This document shows, in pieces, positions 24,166-34,715 of a stretch of DNA of 64,000 nt. A model generated the notes under the pieces. It was not told the origin of the DNA. It worked only from the letters and a program-made list of their open reading frames with translations, and ran no database searches. Origin of the DNA: Ochlerotatus camptorhynchus (Eukaryota; Arthropoda; Insecta; Diptera; Culicidae); NCBI RefSeq assembly GCF_037179485.1, contig NW_027040691.1, forward strand, positions 5,001-69,000. Reading direction: 5' to 3'. The stretch's first letter is position 1; the number at the start of each line of letters is the position of its first letter. The position numbers and the translations under genes are program-made.

Positions 24166-25424
24166 TAAATGTTATTTGTTAACTGCAGCAAGAGGAATAA
24201 GAATTTGAGCAGGGTTCTCTCTGTTTATACTCTTTAGTATGACTATGATTGCCTTGAAATTTAATTCTTTTGGAAAATCTTGGTGGCCCTGAACAGGGCC
24301 AATGCTAGTACAGGCTTAAAGCCTCTGGAAGATGATTATAAAGTGTAGGCTGCTGGATCAGCAAATCGGACCGAACAATCCCATATTCTTCGGTTCAAAG
24401 ATTGGGCACTCTCAAGAGTCTCGGCCCGTCTGCTGCTAGACACGGGTTGACTCGGTGGTTGGAAAGGCGCAGCGAAGGATACCTCAACTTTGCTATGATA
24501 AATGGGCACTCAGAAGAATCGCGGCTCGGTTGCTTCAGGATTAGAAGCTTAGTTGCTACCGTTTTGCTTATTCCATTTGCTGGTCGTAGCGATGGTTCTA
24601 CTTCCACACAGGGGTAGTTACTTTGTTGGTTATGTTACTAGATGTGTGATTTTTTTTTTTTTTTTTTTTTTTTTTATCTTTATTAAGGAGACTTTCAGCC
24701 GTTGACTGGCTCGTCTCCGACTGAGTGAAAATGAAAAATGATTTTCCAAAATGTCATTGATGTTTAATGTTTACCTATGGTTACTTGATGATTAAATAAA
24801 AATAATTGCATAAACAAAGTAGGGCACGGCTTGTTGGTTGTGAAGGTATTACGACAAATGGCCCCTTGGAAGAGCCTCGGCCCGGCTGCTGCTGAACACG
24901 GGTGCTTCGTAGAGTGCTCTTGCTTCGAAGTTTTGTTACAACATTACAACTCTGGAGAGCGTTTTGTGTGGTCGTTGGTGGCGTGTGGTTCTGAATATGG
25001 CGATGAGTGTGCAAAATGTTATGCAATTGCATTCTCCCTATTTGCACACGCCCGAAGATTGGAGGCGAATGCCACATCGACATGTTTCGTCTAGAAACGA
25101 TTCTCTTATGACTGTGTTGGGGAAGCAGCATACGCATGTACGTAATTGATGGATTTGTTAGTTTTTTCGATACTTTTGGACAATGCTTGAAATTTACCAG
25201 TTTTTCAAAAGCTTCTTGTTGAAAAATAACTGTCAAAAGCATTGCAATCGATGCGTGGAAATATGTCTGATGGGTTGGTGATAAAATTATTGAAATTGAT
25301 ACAGGGGCAACTGAGTTATTAACGTTCAAAATCTTTCATAATTTCGTTACATGTTCCATTTTCGGTTTCCACAAAGTGTACCCACATATAGAAATCACAG
25401 ACGTAGTCCTACGTCAAAACGATG
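24166..25424. other. Sequence splitting a mariner relic; contains poly(T) and a short repeated motif
   Basis: A 26-T run at 24650-24675 followed by ATCTTTATTAAGGAGAC reads, on the minus strand, as the A-rich 3' end of a retroelement. A motif near GGGCACTC-AGAG-CTCGGCCCG-CTGCT occurs three times (about 24409, 24503 and 24855). No protein was recognised. Short words GACGTAG near both edges could be a target duplication but are too weak to rely on. Confidence 0.4.
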
Positions 25425-25810
25425 GACTCAAGGCTATTGAACCAAGAGTGCCTGGAGAAATGTCTACTACCTTTCATTAAGGCTCACAAAGGTCCAATTA
25501 AATTATGGCAAGATTTGACAAACTGACACTACAGCCGGGAGGTGCTACCGTAGGTGGTACCGCAAAAATAAGGTAGATTTAGTCGACAAGTATGTCAAAC
25601 TGCCCACATTCCACCCAATCGAAAAGTATTAGGCAATTATCAAGCGGAAGTTAAATTTGAAAGACGACTCAGGACGCTGCACAGATGCCTCAATGCTCGA
25701 AAAAAAATGACCGCTGAGGTTGACCAGTTCAGTGTGCGGCAGATGATGGCGGGAATTCCAAAGAAAGTCCGCTAGTTCATCCAAACAGCGTTGGAGTGTT
25801 TATGTCTATG
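25425..25810 (+). pseudogene. ITmD37E-type mariner transposase relic, C-terminal part
   Basis: Readable blocks are CLEKCLLPFIKAHKGP, a degraded second-Asp region, and FHPIEKY with the third acidic residue followed by a stop and AIIKRKLNL. This matches the C-terminal third of the transposase family and is the likely continuation of 23866-24165. Multiple stops. Confidence 0.7.
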
Positions 25811-26009
25811 TTTATGAAAGTACAATAAAACACCTTTATTTAGACTTAATTAATTGTTCTTACGTTAAATCAATCCCGAGAAAAACTTGGTTTCATAAGT
25901 CCGGAATCCGAATTCTAAGTGGACCAGACTTTATTACGTGATATCAGTTATAGTCTGGACGAACTATTAGCGTAAAGGAGAACCAAACAAATAAAAGTAA
26001 GGAAGACTA
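25811..26009. other. Noncoding spacer between mariner relics
   Basis: Probable 3' flank of one relic and 5' flank of the next. No TIR pair could be fixed. Confidence 0.4.
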
Positions 26010-27330
26010 CATCGACAGTGAGCATACATAAGGGCGTATACGCGATGATCAATTCTCTTCATCGATTTTCTCTGAACATCGAACGGAAGAAGAAATGCGG
26101 TCAAAATGGTGGAAATAGTGATCAGGATCACAAGCGTGTCGTAAAAGCATTTAAAGGGAATCCCAATGCTTCGGTCAGGGATGTGGCCAAAAAGTTGAAT
26201 CTGTCCAAGTCTTTCGTTCAGAGATCCAAGGACCGGGAGGGACTGCATACGTACGCATAAGTGCAGAAGGCTCCAAATCGTGACGAACGGAAAAATACGG
26301 TGAGAAAGACACGGACCCGGAAACTGTACACCCAGATGCTGACGAAGTCTCATTGTCTCATCCAGTCTTGTAAGCGGTCACGGTAGTCGACACATTTTCT
26401 GTGATAATCGACTGTCTTTGCCTCCGACACTTGCAAAACAAGCTATCATAGTACACTACCAAACTCAAATGTCATTTAACATGCTCTGTCATATGACACT
26501 GTCGCCGAATACCGTCACGAATGTATGTATTTTAGTTTTTCTCATAATAAGAGCTGCTGATGTTGTGCTTGTGTGAATTCTGAAAATAGCAAGCAATGAT
26601 GTCCTCGGAATAACATTTATGTTCATAAATGGTTTAATTTACACCAAATTGTGGAATTAGAACCAAATCACTCATGTCATATGATAGCTATTTGGTAATT
26701 TTCTTTTTGCTCGAATGTTATTCTACCGGTTGTGTTGTGTGAGAGAAACGACGGTAGAGCATGAGTGTACGATTACAAACAGACTGCCACGCACGACAAA
26801 GAAGCGAGTGTCGTAAAAACGTCAACTGTTTCAACCCCTGGTCTCATCATGGATGATGAGACTTACGTCAAGGCGGATTTCTGGCAGCCGTTTGTGACTA
26901 CCTCAAGGAGTGTCTACAGAAACATCTGCTTCCTCTGTTGATGCAACACGAGGGCCCTACGATCTTCTGGCCGGATCTAGCTTCGTGCCACTATTCAAAT
27001 GTTGTCCTGGAGTGATACGAAGCCTTTCGTACCCAATGACATGAACCCTCCTCCCGCCAACGCACCGCAACTAAGGCCCATCGAAAAATAATGGGCTACT
27101 ATGAAACAGGCACTACGGAAGCATCCCAAGGAGGTCAAATCTTAGGAAGACATGAAGAAAAAGTGGGTTTCTGTACAGAAGAAGCTGCAGCCAGATATTG
27201 TACAGAACCTAATGAGTGGAGTTAAGCGTAAGGTGCGAGCGTACGGTTATGGTATTGAAGTTGAATGAAATAAATATGCCTAAAACTTACTAATGGGTTG
27301 TATTTTATTGCCTGAGATTTTGAAAAGAAA
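26010..27330 (+). pseudogene. Second ITmD37E-type mariner relic, split by a hAT MITE
   Basis: The N-terminal half is readable at 26120-26362: DHKRVVKAFKGNPNASVRDV and the second helix-turn-helix DVAKKLNLSKSFVQ, a stop, then QKAPNRDERKN. After the MITE (26363-26840) the frame resumes with MDDETYVKADF and then shows FWPDLASCHYS, RPIEK-stop-WAT and a C-terminal segment ending near 27267. These match residues about 70-335 of the intact transposase at 49453-50463. Frame breaks and stops make it inactive. Confidence 0.8.
26363..26840. mobile_element. hAT-type MITE with a perfect 8-bp target duplication
   Basis: 478 bases begin CAGTCTTGTAAG and end CAACCCCTG. The reverse-complemented right end is CAGGGGTTGAAAC, so the TIRs are short and imperfect (CAGxxxTTG). 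GTCTCATC flanks it on both sides (26355-26362 and 26841-26848). Without the insert and one duplicate, the mariner sequence is continuous across the site. CAG...CTG ends with an 8-bp duplication are hAT hallmarks. No transposase inside. Confidence 0.85.
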
Positions 27331-27829
27331 GGGTCAACTAGAAAATTTTCTACAGCGTTTTTTTTTTCCGTGATGCAATTTGATGTGGGACCAGAGTTAA
27401 CGTACACGTGCATCCATCCCGCGTGATAGAGAAACGCTTTATATCAGATCGTAGGTACAGCCTGGTACATTTCGAGACGAATTATTTCGCGTCTCGTTTT
27501 TGTTCCGACGTGCCTCATTCATGTCACATGTGCTGTGTCTCATGAACTAAGCTCGGCGAGCTTCAGGGAGATCGGCAGCATACCTACGTCCTGCACACAT
27601 GCTAAAAGTGGCTGGTTGGTGATAAAGAAAACAACGGAGAACTGTTGATCGAGTAGTCCTGTCACATCCTCGTGTTGCTGGTACAGCTGATTGATTTGAA
27701 TCAGTTGGTATTCATTTTTTGAGGGTTGAGAGATTGTGGTTTTATAGAAGTATTTCAAGTGGAAGATGAGTTAAACGATTACGGACCAATTACCGGCGGG
27801 GTTATTTGTTACCGATCCATACACATGGA
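27331..27829. other. Unassigned noncoding sequence
   Basis: Short open frames on both strands without motifs. No repeat match was seen within the window. Confidence 0.4.
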
Positions 27830-28575
27830 ATGTTCATGGTTCAAAATATTGATTTTGCTCCACCAAGTTCAAACGATTTCAAATCAGCTCCTGATCATTC
27901 TTACAAAATTTGATCTCATTACATTTGAACTTGGCCCTTTGAAGTTTATTAAACGTTAGGATAATTAGTTATTAATTGATTAGAAAGATGATGTTCTTCT
28001 GACATGCTCCATTTACTACTCAGCAGAAAGCATTGGAATAATAGGACAAACAATCCAGGCTATTAAGTCATAAAAGCAAGATGCAGTGTTGCCCTGAAAG
28101 CAACCGATTGAACCTACCAGAAAGTTTTCAACTTGGAAATTAATTAATAACTAATTTTCTTAACATTCCATTAAAAAGTGGGTTCGAACGAAGTTTTAGC
28201 TGGGAAAATTTCACGTAAGAGGGGGGTCTTTGATGGACAACTTTTCCATAAATCATTATAGTGTAGAGTTAGCAGGGATGCCATTCTCCCCAGTGTAAGC
28301 AGGGTGATGAGTTGAAAAGACACTTCGCACTATGACAAAAGCAAACTCACCCGAGAAATTTTTATTTTGTTTTCAGTTTCTATCGCTTCTCCCACTTCGC
28401 AAACAAATACAGTTTCTGATCTCGCACCTCCACCAGTCCAACACACCGGAGCATATTAGTGATCACTAGGGAGCATCGTAGAGAGTTCGTTTGCTTCACC
28501 GGGGAGAATCACCCCGGTGAAGACTTTGGTTGTTAGTTTGTTGCTAAGAGGAAGAGGAGACAACTGACTTCTTAC

Positions 28576-28609
28576 TATTTTATCTCTATTTCTATCTCTA
28601 TCTCTATCT
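28576..28609. repeat. Microsatellite (TCTATC)n-like
   Basis: Short imperfect run TTATCTCTATTTCTATCTC and following. Confidence 0.8.
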
Positions 28610-28611
28610 TA

Positions 28612-29350
28612 CGACGACATCGTCTTGACGGTAACAGGTGAGACGCTGGAAGAGGTGGAAGTGCTGGCGACCGAGGCGATCAACATGATTGGTAACTGGA
28701 TGTAAGGAGCGAAGCTGCAGATGGTCCATCATAAAACGGAAGTTCTATTGGAAAGTAACTGTAAAGCGGTACAGCGGGAAGATATCACCGTCGGGGGCAT
28801 GCCATAATCTCAAAGTGGAAGACAGCGAGTGCTACAGGCGGAGGAAAGCCGGAAGAGTACGGAAAGTTGTGAGAGCGGAGTGGTTGGCTAAGTGGCAACA
28901 GGAGTGGAACACGGCAGAGAACGGTAGATGGACATGTAGACTAATAAAGAGATGAAACAGCCTCTGGCTGAAAGTCCTAGATAATAACCTAACCACGTAG
29001 ACTAATACAGATTTTTTTCGACCTGGGTGAACAGAAATCACGGAGACGTCAAATTCCACCTAACGCAGTTCTTGTCTGGCCGCGGCTGCTTCAGGAAGTA
29101 TCTGCATCGGTTCGGACACGCAATGTCACTCCTCTGTTAGGAGTGTGGCAACGTGGATGTAACGCCGGAGCATGTGGTCTTCGACTGTCCAAGGTTCGAG
29201 GCAGTTTTGTGAAGGGAGATGCCCGTCCTTAACGTGGAGAATGTCGTCGTTGAAATGTGTCGAGAGGAAGGCACTTGAAATGCCGTCAGCAGCTGCAGCG
29301 AAAATGGAGAGAGGAGCAGCGATCTAGCCACACCAGAAAACCCGATGAAT
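28612..29350 (+). pseudogene. R1-clade LINE, 3' fragment of ORF2
   Basis: The reading starts just after the RT active site (DDIVLTVTGETLEEVEVLA). Later blocks include HGDVKFHLTQFLSG and FRKYLHRFGHA, then C...C...EHVVFDCPRFEA, the C-terminal zinc-finger region of R1-type elements. These match the minus-strand R1 copy at 56765-59257 (GEVNFHLTQFLSGHDCFRSY, EHVVFACPRF). Many stops and frame changes, so it is dead. A short ATGGC-TTCGGTGAA tandem follows at about 29485-29535. Confidence 0.75.
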
Positions 29351-30059
29351 ATTGACGAGATGCCGCTTCAAGTTCAATACCGTGACTACTTTTAATGTTT
29401 TTTTTCCATTTGCCCTGCAAAGCACAACATTCACAACCACCTTTTCGGTACTGTCCTCAAACTGCACTAAACTCAGCAACCCAAAGGCTTTCGGTGAAAT
29501 GGCGTTCGGTGAAATGGCATTCGGCGAAATTTTCCATAATAAATTTTTTTTTTCGCCCCTCCCTAGCTCAAAACCTGGCTACGCCCTTGTCTTTGTATAC
29601 GTTTTTCAGCCATTTTATTGATGTTTTCACTCACTCACGTCAAGCTCTGCCGGAATCTTTGGAGAAACAATAACGCATTTGCGCTGCTATCTTTCTCACG
29701 GAAGTGAGTGTATAAACAGACAAAAAGTGAACTGTCAATATTCTCACTCTCTCTTGCACCCGGGTGATTCTCCCCAGATAATTTTCAACTCTGAGGGTTA
29801 GAACGATGAGGACAAAAAGTACACTTTTCTCATAGTAATTCCCATATAAACTTCAAAGAGCCATTGCAGAATTAGTTCGCCACAAAGTTAGCTCACATTT
29901 TCGAATCAGCCTGATTTGGAACTAATTGAGCTTGGTGAATCAAATTGAAACCATCATAATGTAATAGGTACTTTGCAGCTGGCAGAGAACCAATTGTTCG
30001 GACTTCGTTTTGGTATGCTTTATTGGCCTCCTGAGGGCACGTTCATTATCACCACTTCA

Positions 30060-30340
30060 ACGGCGCCGGTGGTGTAGTGGTAAGCGTGTTTACCTCTCAC
30101 CCCAGCAGGCCTGGGTTCAATCCCAGTCGGCGCCACCGGGATGTTCTGAGGCATAACATCTCTGATCACGCCTTCCTTCGGATGGGAAGTAAAGCCGTTG
30201 GTCCCCGGTTCATGACTTGATGGGTCGATAGGTAGGGTCCAGGTGTGGGAGCTGCCTTCCTGGCGCGTCGGTAGCATTGGTGCCCAGCACGGAAAACAAG
30301 ATCGACGGAAAACAAACCAAAGGAAAAAAAAAAAAAAAAA
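30060..30340 (+). mobile_element. tRNA-derived SINE, complete, with 15-bp target duplication
   Basis: The tRNA-like head has an A box (GGTGTAGTGGTAAGCG) and B box (GGGTTCAATCCC), and GGCGCC-containing ends pair as in a tRNA acceptor stem. A body of about 180 bases and an 18-A tail follow. The 15-mer ATTATCACCACTTCA is present immediately before (30045-30059) and after (30341-30355) the element. A perfect duplication and clean tail suggest a fairly young insertion. Confidence 0.95.
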
Positions 30341-30439
30341 ATTATCACCACTTCATGCAGCACCTCTACCACTTCCTCTGTTGATTAGCTGGTGCTGTCT
30401 GACAAATCATCTACAGCCACTACACCAGGGTACGAACTG

Positions 30440-31400
30440 CTATCCGAGTTGCAAGGTATTTTGTAGTTCTTCAAGAAACTTCGTGGAACGTTTTAAAAAA
30501 TTTCTTGAGGTGCAGAATTTTTTTTTTCAGTTCAACTAAGTTTGTAGAAGCTCACCGAACTTCAGTGAACTTTGTAGAGTTTCATCGAACTACTTCGGTA
30601 ACTTTTCTTCTACGCACCTGAAAAAGTTATAAGACAACGACACTTCATACACCTTGCAGCTCGTAATTGACAATATGGGGTGAATGAGGCTATACTGTCG
30701 CTAATATGATTAATAACACTTATGCTTCGTTTGGCTCTAATATTCCGTTAACTGTTTTCAATAGAACACTGTCTTGATTTTGAATGATGAATCATGAGCT
30801 AAATTTAGTGAATTTGAAGTTCTGAGATCATGGAATAGTTCAGAAAACTTCGTAGAAATGGGAACTTTATACAAGTTTAGGGATCTTCGTAGAAGCTAAT
30901 TGTTTAATGTCAGGCAACCTCTTTATTATTCAGGGACCTTTTTTAAAATTTCAGAGCACTTTGATGAAATCTCATGGACTTGAAATAGTTCACAGAATTT
31001 CGCACAAATTTAGGAAAATTCGTGCGTCGAACTTTGCGGAAAATCAACAAGAAACGTAGACGTGCAGCAAACTTTGATGTAGTTTTGTAGACTGCGTAAT
31101 AATTCATGGCACTGCCTAAAACTTCATAGAAGTACAGGGCATTTTGAAAAAGTTCAGGGAATTTCATAGAGATAGAAGACTTCAGAGATCTTCGTTTCAG
31201 TTTAGGGAACTTTATAGCAGTTTGTCAGAGATCTTAAAAAGCTTAATGAACGTCCTGAAGATGATGATTTTGGACCATCGTTTTATTTCAAGGAACTTTG
31301 AAATTTGAGTAAATTTTCTAAAACTTAAGGAAATTTTGTAAATGTTCAGAAAACGTTGCATAAGGAAAAGGATTTTCTTTCAGATATGTCCCTAGATAGC
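30440..31400. repeat. Decayed minisatellite (consensus near AACTTCGTAGAAGTTCAGGG)
   Basis: Recurring AACTTCGTAGAA, AGTTCAGGGAA, TTTCATAGAA and TTCGTAGAAGCT words spaced about 20 bases apart, heavily diverged. Noncoding. Confidence 0.55.
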
Positions 31401-32040
31401 CAGGAAGTATAAAAAGATCAGCATTGGCAGATGTTCTTTTGATCTGAATCATCGATATCCAAAAAAAAAAAAAAAAATGATGACTTAAGAATGTGCTTAA
31501 GTTTTTGAAAATCATAATTTTTCAAATGGATGGATTAACTTTCAACACGTTATTTTGCAAATTTAACCCATACACTCTAGCAATCCGGCGAGCGGATGCG
31601 ACGAGAATTTGAATCATGTTCCGGTGCTGCTGCCGATACTTGTGGCAACATGGTGACTTGATTGGTTGAACTGTTCCAGATTGTAGCGATGGTTGTACGA
31701 CTTTCTGGTCAACCGTTTGTTGTAGCTAGATGGTGGTGCTTGGTGGTCGCTTTGTAGAATTGGTCCCGATACGCAGGTGTTTCCTTCTGACACTGTTGGT
31801 ATACAAATGCAAGGTCACGTATTATCGAACTGAAAAGGTTATTTCTTTTTAGCGATTACGGACATCGACGCGAAAATGATGCCATCGAAACCCGCAGATG
31901 ATCCTTGACGTCTATGTATAGTTGACTCAGAAGCCACCTAGATCGTACGAAACGACGAAACTTTCTCGAAATCGACTTACAGACAAGCGATACAGACAAG
32001 CGCAGACAGACAAAACTTGGTTTTCTGAAAAAAAAAAGAG
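31401..32040. other. Unassigned noncoding sequence
   Basis: No recognisable gene. The last 100 bases may belong to the 5' side of the following RTE ORF, but the similarity is too weak to claim. Confidence 0.4.
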
Positions 32041-32061
32041 AAGCGCAGCAGGAAGACCGAT

Positions 32062-34690
32062 ATGTGCAAGGACTTGAACGGTAACCTTCTCACGAACGAG
32101 TGTGAGGTGATTGAGAGGTGGAAGCAGTACTATGACGAGCACCTCAACGGTGAAGCAGCAGTAAACGAAGGTGGCACGGCAACAGACCTTGGAGCACGCG
32201 CAGAAGACGACAGGCTACCAGCCCCTGATCTTCAAGAAGTTGAGGAGGAGATCGGTCGACTGAAGAACAACAAAGCAACTGGTGTAGATCAACTACCAAG
32301 TGAGCTATTAAAATACGGTGGTGAAGCACTGGCTAGAGCGCTGCACTGGGTAATTGCCAAGATTTGGGAGGAGGAGATATTACCGGAGGAGTGGATGGAA
32401 GGTGTCTTAGAAAAAATTTTCAGCCGTCAATTTTTGCTCCGGTTTTCTCGAATGTTGTGAAGTTGTAATTAGATTTCGCTTATGCTCCCGCTCCAGAAAT
32501 TTGTGGCATCGCAAGTGATAGTTTTTAAGTTCAGTTTATTTATGCGTTGTATGATTTTATGAGCGGTCGCTTCGTGTTTGCGTCAAGGAGCAATTGACTA
32601 TATTAAACTTGAGGATTGATCCCCGTAAGGCGGGTCTATGATCGGAACTACTACACCAAACGTGACAGAGCTGCTTGCAAAGGATTCACTTGGACTGATT
32701 TGGTGAGATTGTTCCTTTTTTTACTTTTATCTATTTAAACTTAATTTCTATGAATCCGTAGCATTTGGAATCATTTGATTCGGATGAGACTTAACTTTCA
32801 TCCTATGGATTTTAGACATCCTATTTTTTTAGGAGACATCCTACTAAATACGTGCCATCTACAAAGCAGGAATTGCTTTGATGATGGAAGTGTACACGCA
32901 GTACCAATATACATTTTATATCGGTACTACGTGTATGCGGGGCGTGTTGTAAGTTCATGCATTGTTTCTTCTCATTGTAGACAGCGAATAACGAATAGCG
33001 AGCAAGGGCGCTATAACCTAGGCGAATACAGCATTCCCTCCGTATAGGTTACGTCCGCACACCGCTCTCTGTTGTCCTTCGACTGAGGTCGGCTGGATCA
33101 ATTGAGGGATGGCAGTGGGTGGGCGGTGCCGTCCACGCTTGTACGGAGGGAGGACTGTACGCTCGAACACAAGGGGTAAATACCTGTGTTCCATCCCAGG
33201 AGATCGGACAACCAAGGAGTGTACATTAACTTTCTTAGCTCTGTCACTCCCAACGATTTATAAAGTCTATTTTCAAATCCTGCATACGGAGTGGTTGGTA
33301 CGGTATGTCCCCGCTCTTTGATTACCTGTGGATTAAATGTTAACCACTGTCTATACTTATTAAGTAGACATGGTAAACATTCACTTCCACAAAAATTAAC
33401 TAAACGCTACACAGTAGGCCTGGCCGCTTTATTGTTTGTTTCACATCCTTGATGTGCAGCAGGCATTAATAATGACAAGAAAAATGATAGATGTATCATT
33501 TTCCAGGATTCTTTCAAGTACTGGCTGTGTATGTGTAGACTAGACTAGACTAGACTAGACTAGACTAGAGGAGTGGATGGAAGGTGTCTTATGTCCAATC
33601 TACAAAAAGGGCGACAAGTTGGATTGCTGAAACTACCGCGCGATCACACTGCTGAGTGCCACCCTCAAGGTACTCTCCCAAATTCTATGCCGCCGCCTGT
33701 CACCATTTGCAAGAGAGTTCGTGGGGCAATACCAGGCGGGATTCATGGGTGCCCGCGCTACCACGGACCAAATTTTCGCGATTCGACAGGTTCTGCAGAA
33801 ATGCCGCGAATACAACGTGCCCACACATCATTTGTTCATCGATTTCAAATCCGCATACGACACAATCGATCGAGATCAGCTATAGCAGATTATGCACGAG
33901 TACGGATTTCCGGACAAACTGACGCCATTGGTCAAGGCGACGATGGATCGAGTGATGTGCATTGTTCGAGTATCGGGGACACTCTCGAGTCCCTTTGAAT
34001 CTCGAAGCGGGTTACGGCAAGGTGATGGTCTTTCGTGTCTGCTATTCAACATCGCGTTAGAAGGTGTGATCAGAAGAGCAAGATCCATCCAGCTTCTTGG
34101 CTTCGCTGATGACATCGACATCATGGCACGGAACTTTGAGACGATGGCGGAAACGTACATCAGACTGAAGGCTGAAGCTAGACGGATTGGACTTGCCATC
34201 AACGCATCCAAAGACAAAATACATGAAAGGAAGTGGTTCTTGGGAAGACAATGTTAGTCTCCCACCCCGAGTTCAGATTGACGGTGACGAAATCGAGGTG
34301 GTCGATGAGTTCGTGTATTTGGGCTCCCTGGTGACCGCCAAAAATGATAAGAGCAGAGAAATTCAAAGACGTATTATGGCAGGGAATCGTGTCTCTGATT
34401 AGACCGATGGTTCTCTACGGCCACGAGACCTGGACTATGCTCGTGGAGGACCAACGCGTCCTTGGTGTTTTCGAACGGAAGGTGTTGCGTACCATCTACG
34501 GTGGAGTGCAGATGGATGACGGAACGTGGCGGAGGCGAATGAACCACGGATTGCACCAGCTGTTGGGAGAACCATCCATCGTCCAAAGGCGATCTGCGGA
34601 CCCTTCGCACACTACGAGGCTGGCGAACTGTGGCCATGGATCGAGTAGAGTGGAGACGACTTCTTCGGACAGCAGAGGACAACAAGGCCT
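32062..34690 (+). pseudogene. RTE reverse transcriptase ORF, broken
   Basis: Blocks in order: ERWKQYYDEHLN; NNKATGVDQLPSELLKYGGE; (insertion); NYRAITLLSATLKVLSQILC; HHLFIDFKSAYDTIDRDQL followed by a stop; SGLRQGDGLSCLLFNIALEG; GFADDIDIM, the intact catalytic pair near 34105; VDEFVYLGSLVTAKND; a small deletion near 34385; and the C-terminal LYGHETWTM, LRTIYGG and WRRRMNHGL. Stops and frameshifts occur at about 33627, 33882 and 34255. The enzyme would copy element RNA onto nicked DNA. This copy cannot. Confidence 0.75.
32410..33567 (+). mobile_element. Unassigned retro-insertion with (TAGAC)n tail and about 24-bp target duplication
   Basis: The RTE sequence GAGGAGTGGATGGAAGGTGT plus CTTA occurs on both sides (32386-32409 and 33568-33591). 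Between the copies are 1,158 noncoding bases ending in about six TAGAC repeats (33536-33567). A long duplication plus a simple-repeat 3' tail point to target-primed reverse transcription. No ORF, no tRNA-like boxes and no inverted ends were recognised. It could be a 5'-complete noncoding retroposon, a 3'-UTR-only LINE fragment or a retroposed transcript. Confidence 0.75.
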
Positions 34691-34715
34691 TAGCCTGATT
34701 GGTAAGGTAAGGTAT

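Larger units (their letters stand above)
27830..29965. mobile_element. Mutator-like fold-back element, copy 2, filled with later insertions
   Basis: The left arm (about 27830-28230) and reverse-complemented right arm (29815-29965) align: GATTTTGCTCCACCAAGTTC against GATTCACCAAGCTC, and both contain CTTTGAAGTTTAT. The internal words GCAGTGTTGCCC and AGTTTTAGCTGGGAAAATTT match the 11002-11765 element. The middle carries an R1 LINE fragment and unassigned sequence. Exact termini and target duplication were not resolved. Confidence 0.5.
32041..34715 (+). mobile_element. RTE-clade LINE, 5'-truncated, split by an insertion
   Basis: The reading begins with MCKDLNGNLLTNECEVIERW, the segment between endonuclease and RT. 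RT starts with NNKATGVDQLPSELLKY, is interrupted at 32410-33567, and resumes with CPIYKKGDK. The endonuclease is absent. The 3' end shows DRVEWRRLLRTAEDNKALA and then GGTAAGGTAAGGT, a short repeat-like tail. JAM1-type RTE elements of mosquitoes are the closest group I can name. The assignment is by motif only. Confidence 0.75.

Noticed and set aside
30060..30135. Possible tRNA gene
   Set aside because: A and B boxes are present, but the sequence continues into a conserved non-tRNA body with an A tail and target duplication, and sister copies exist. It is a SINE head.
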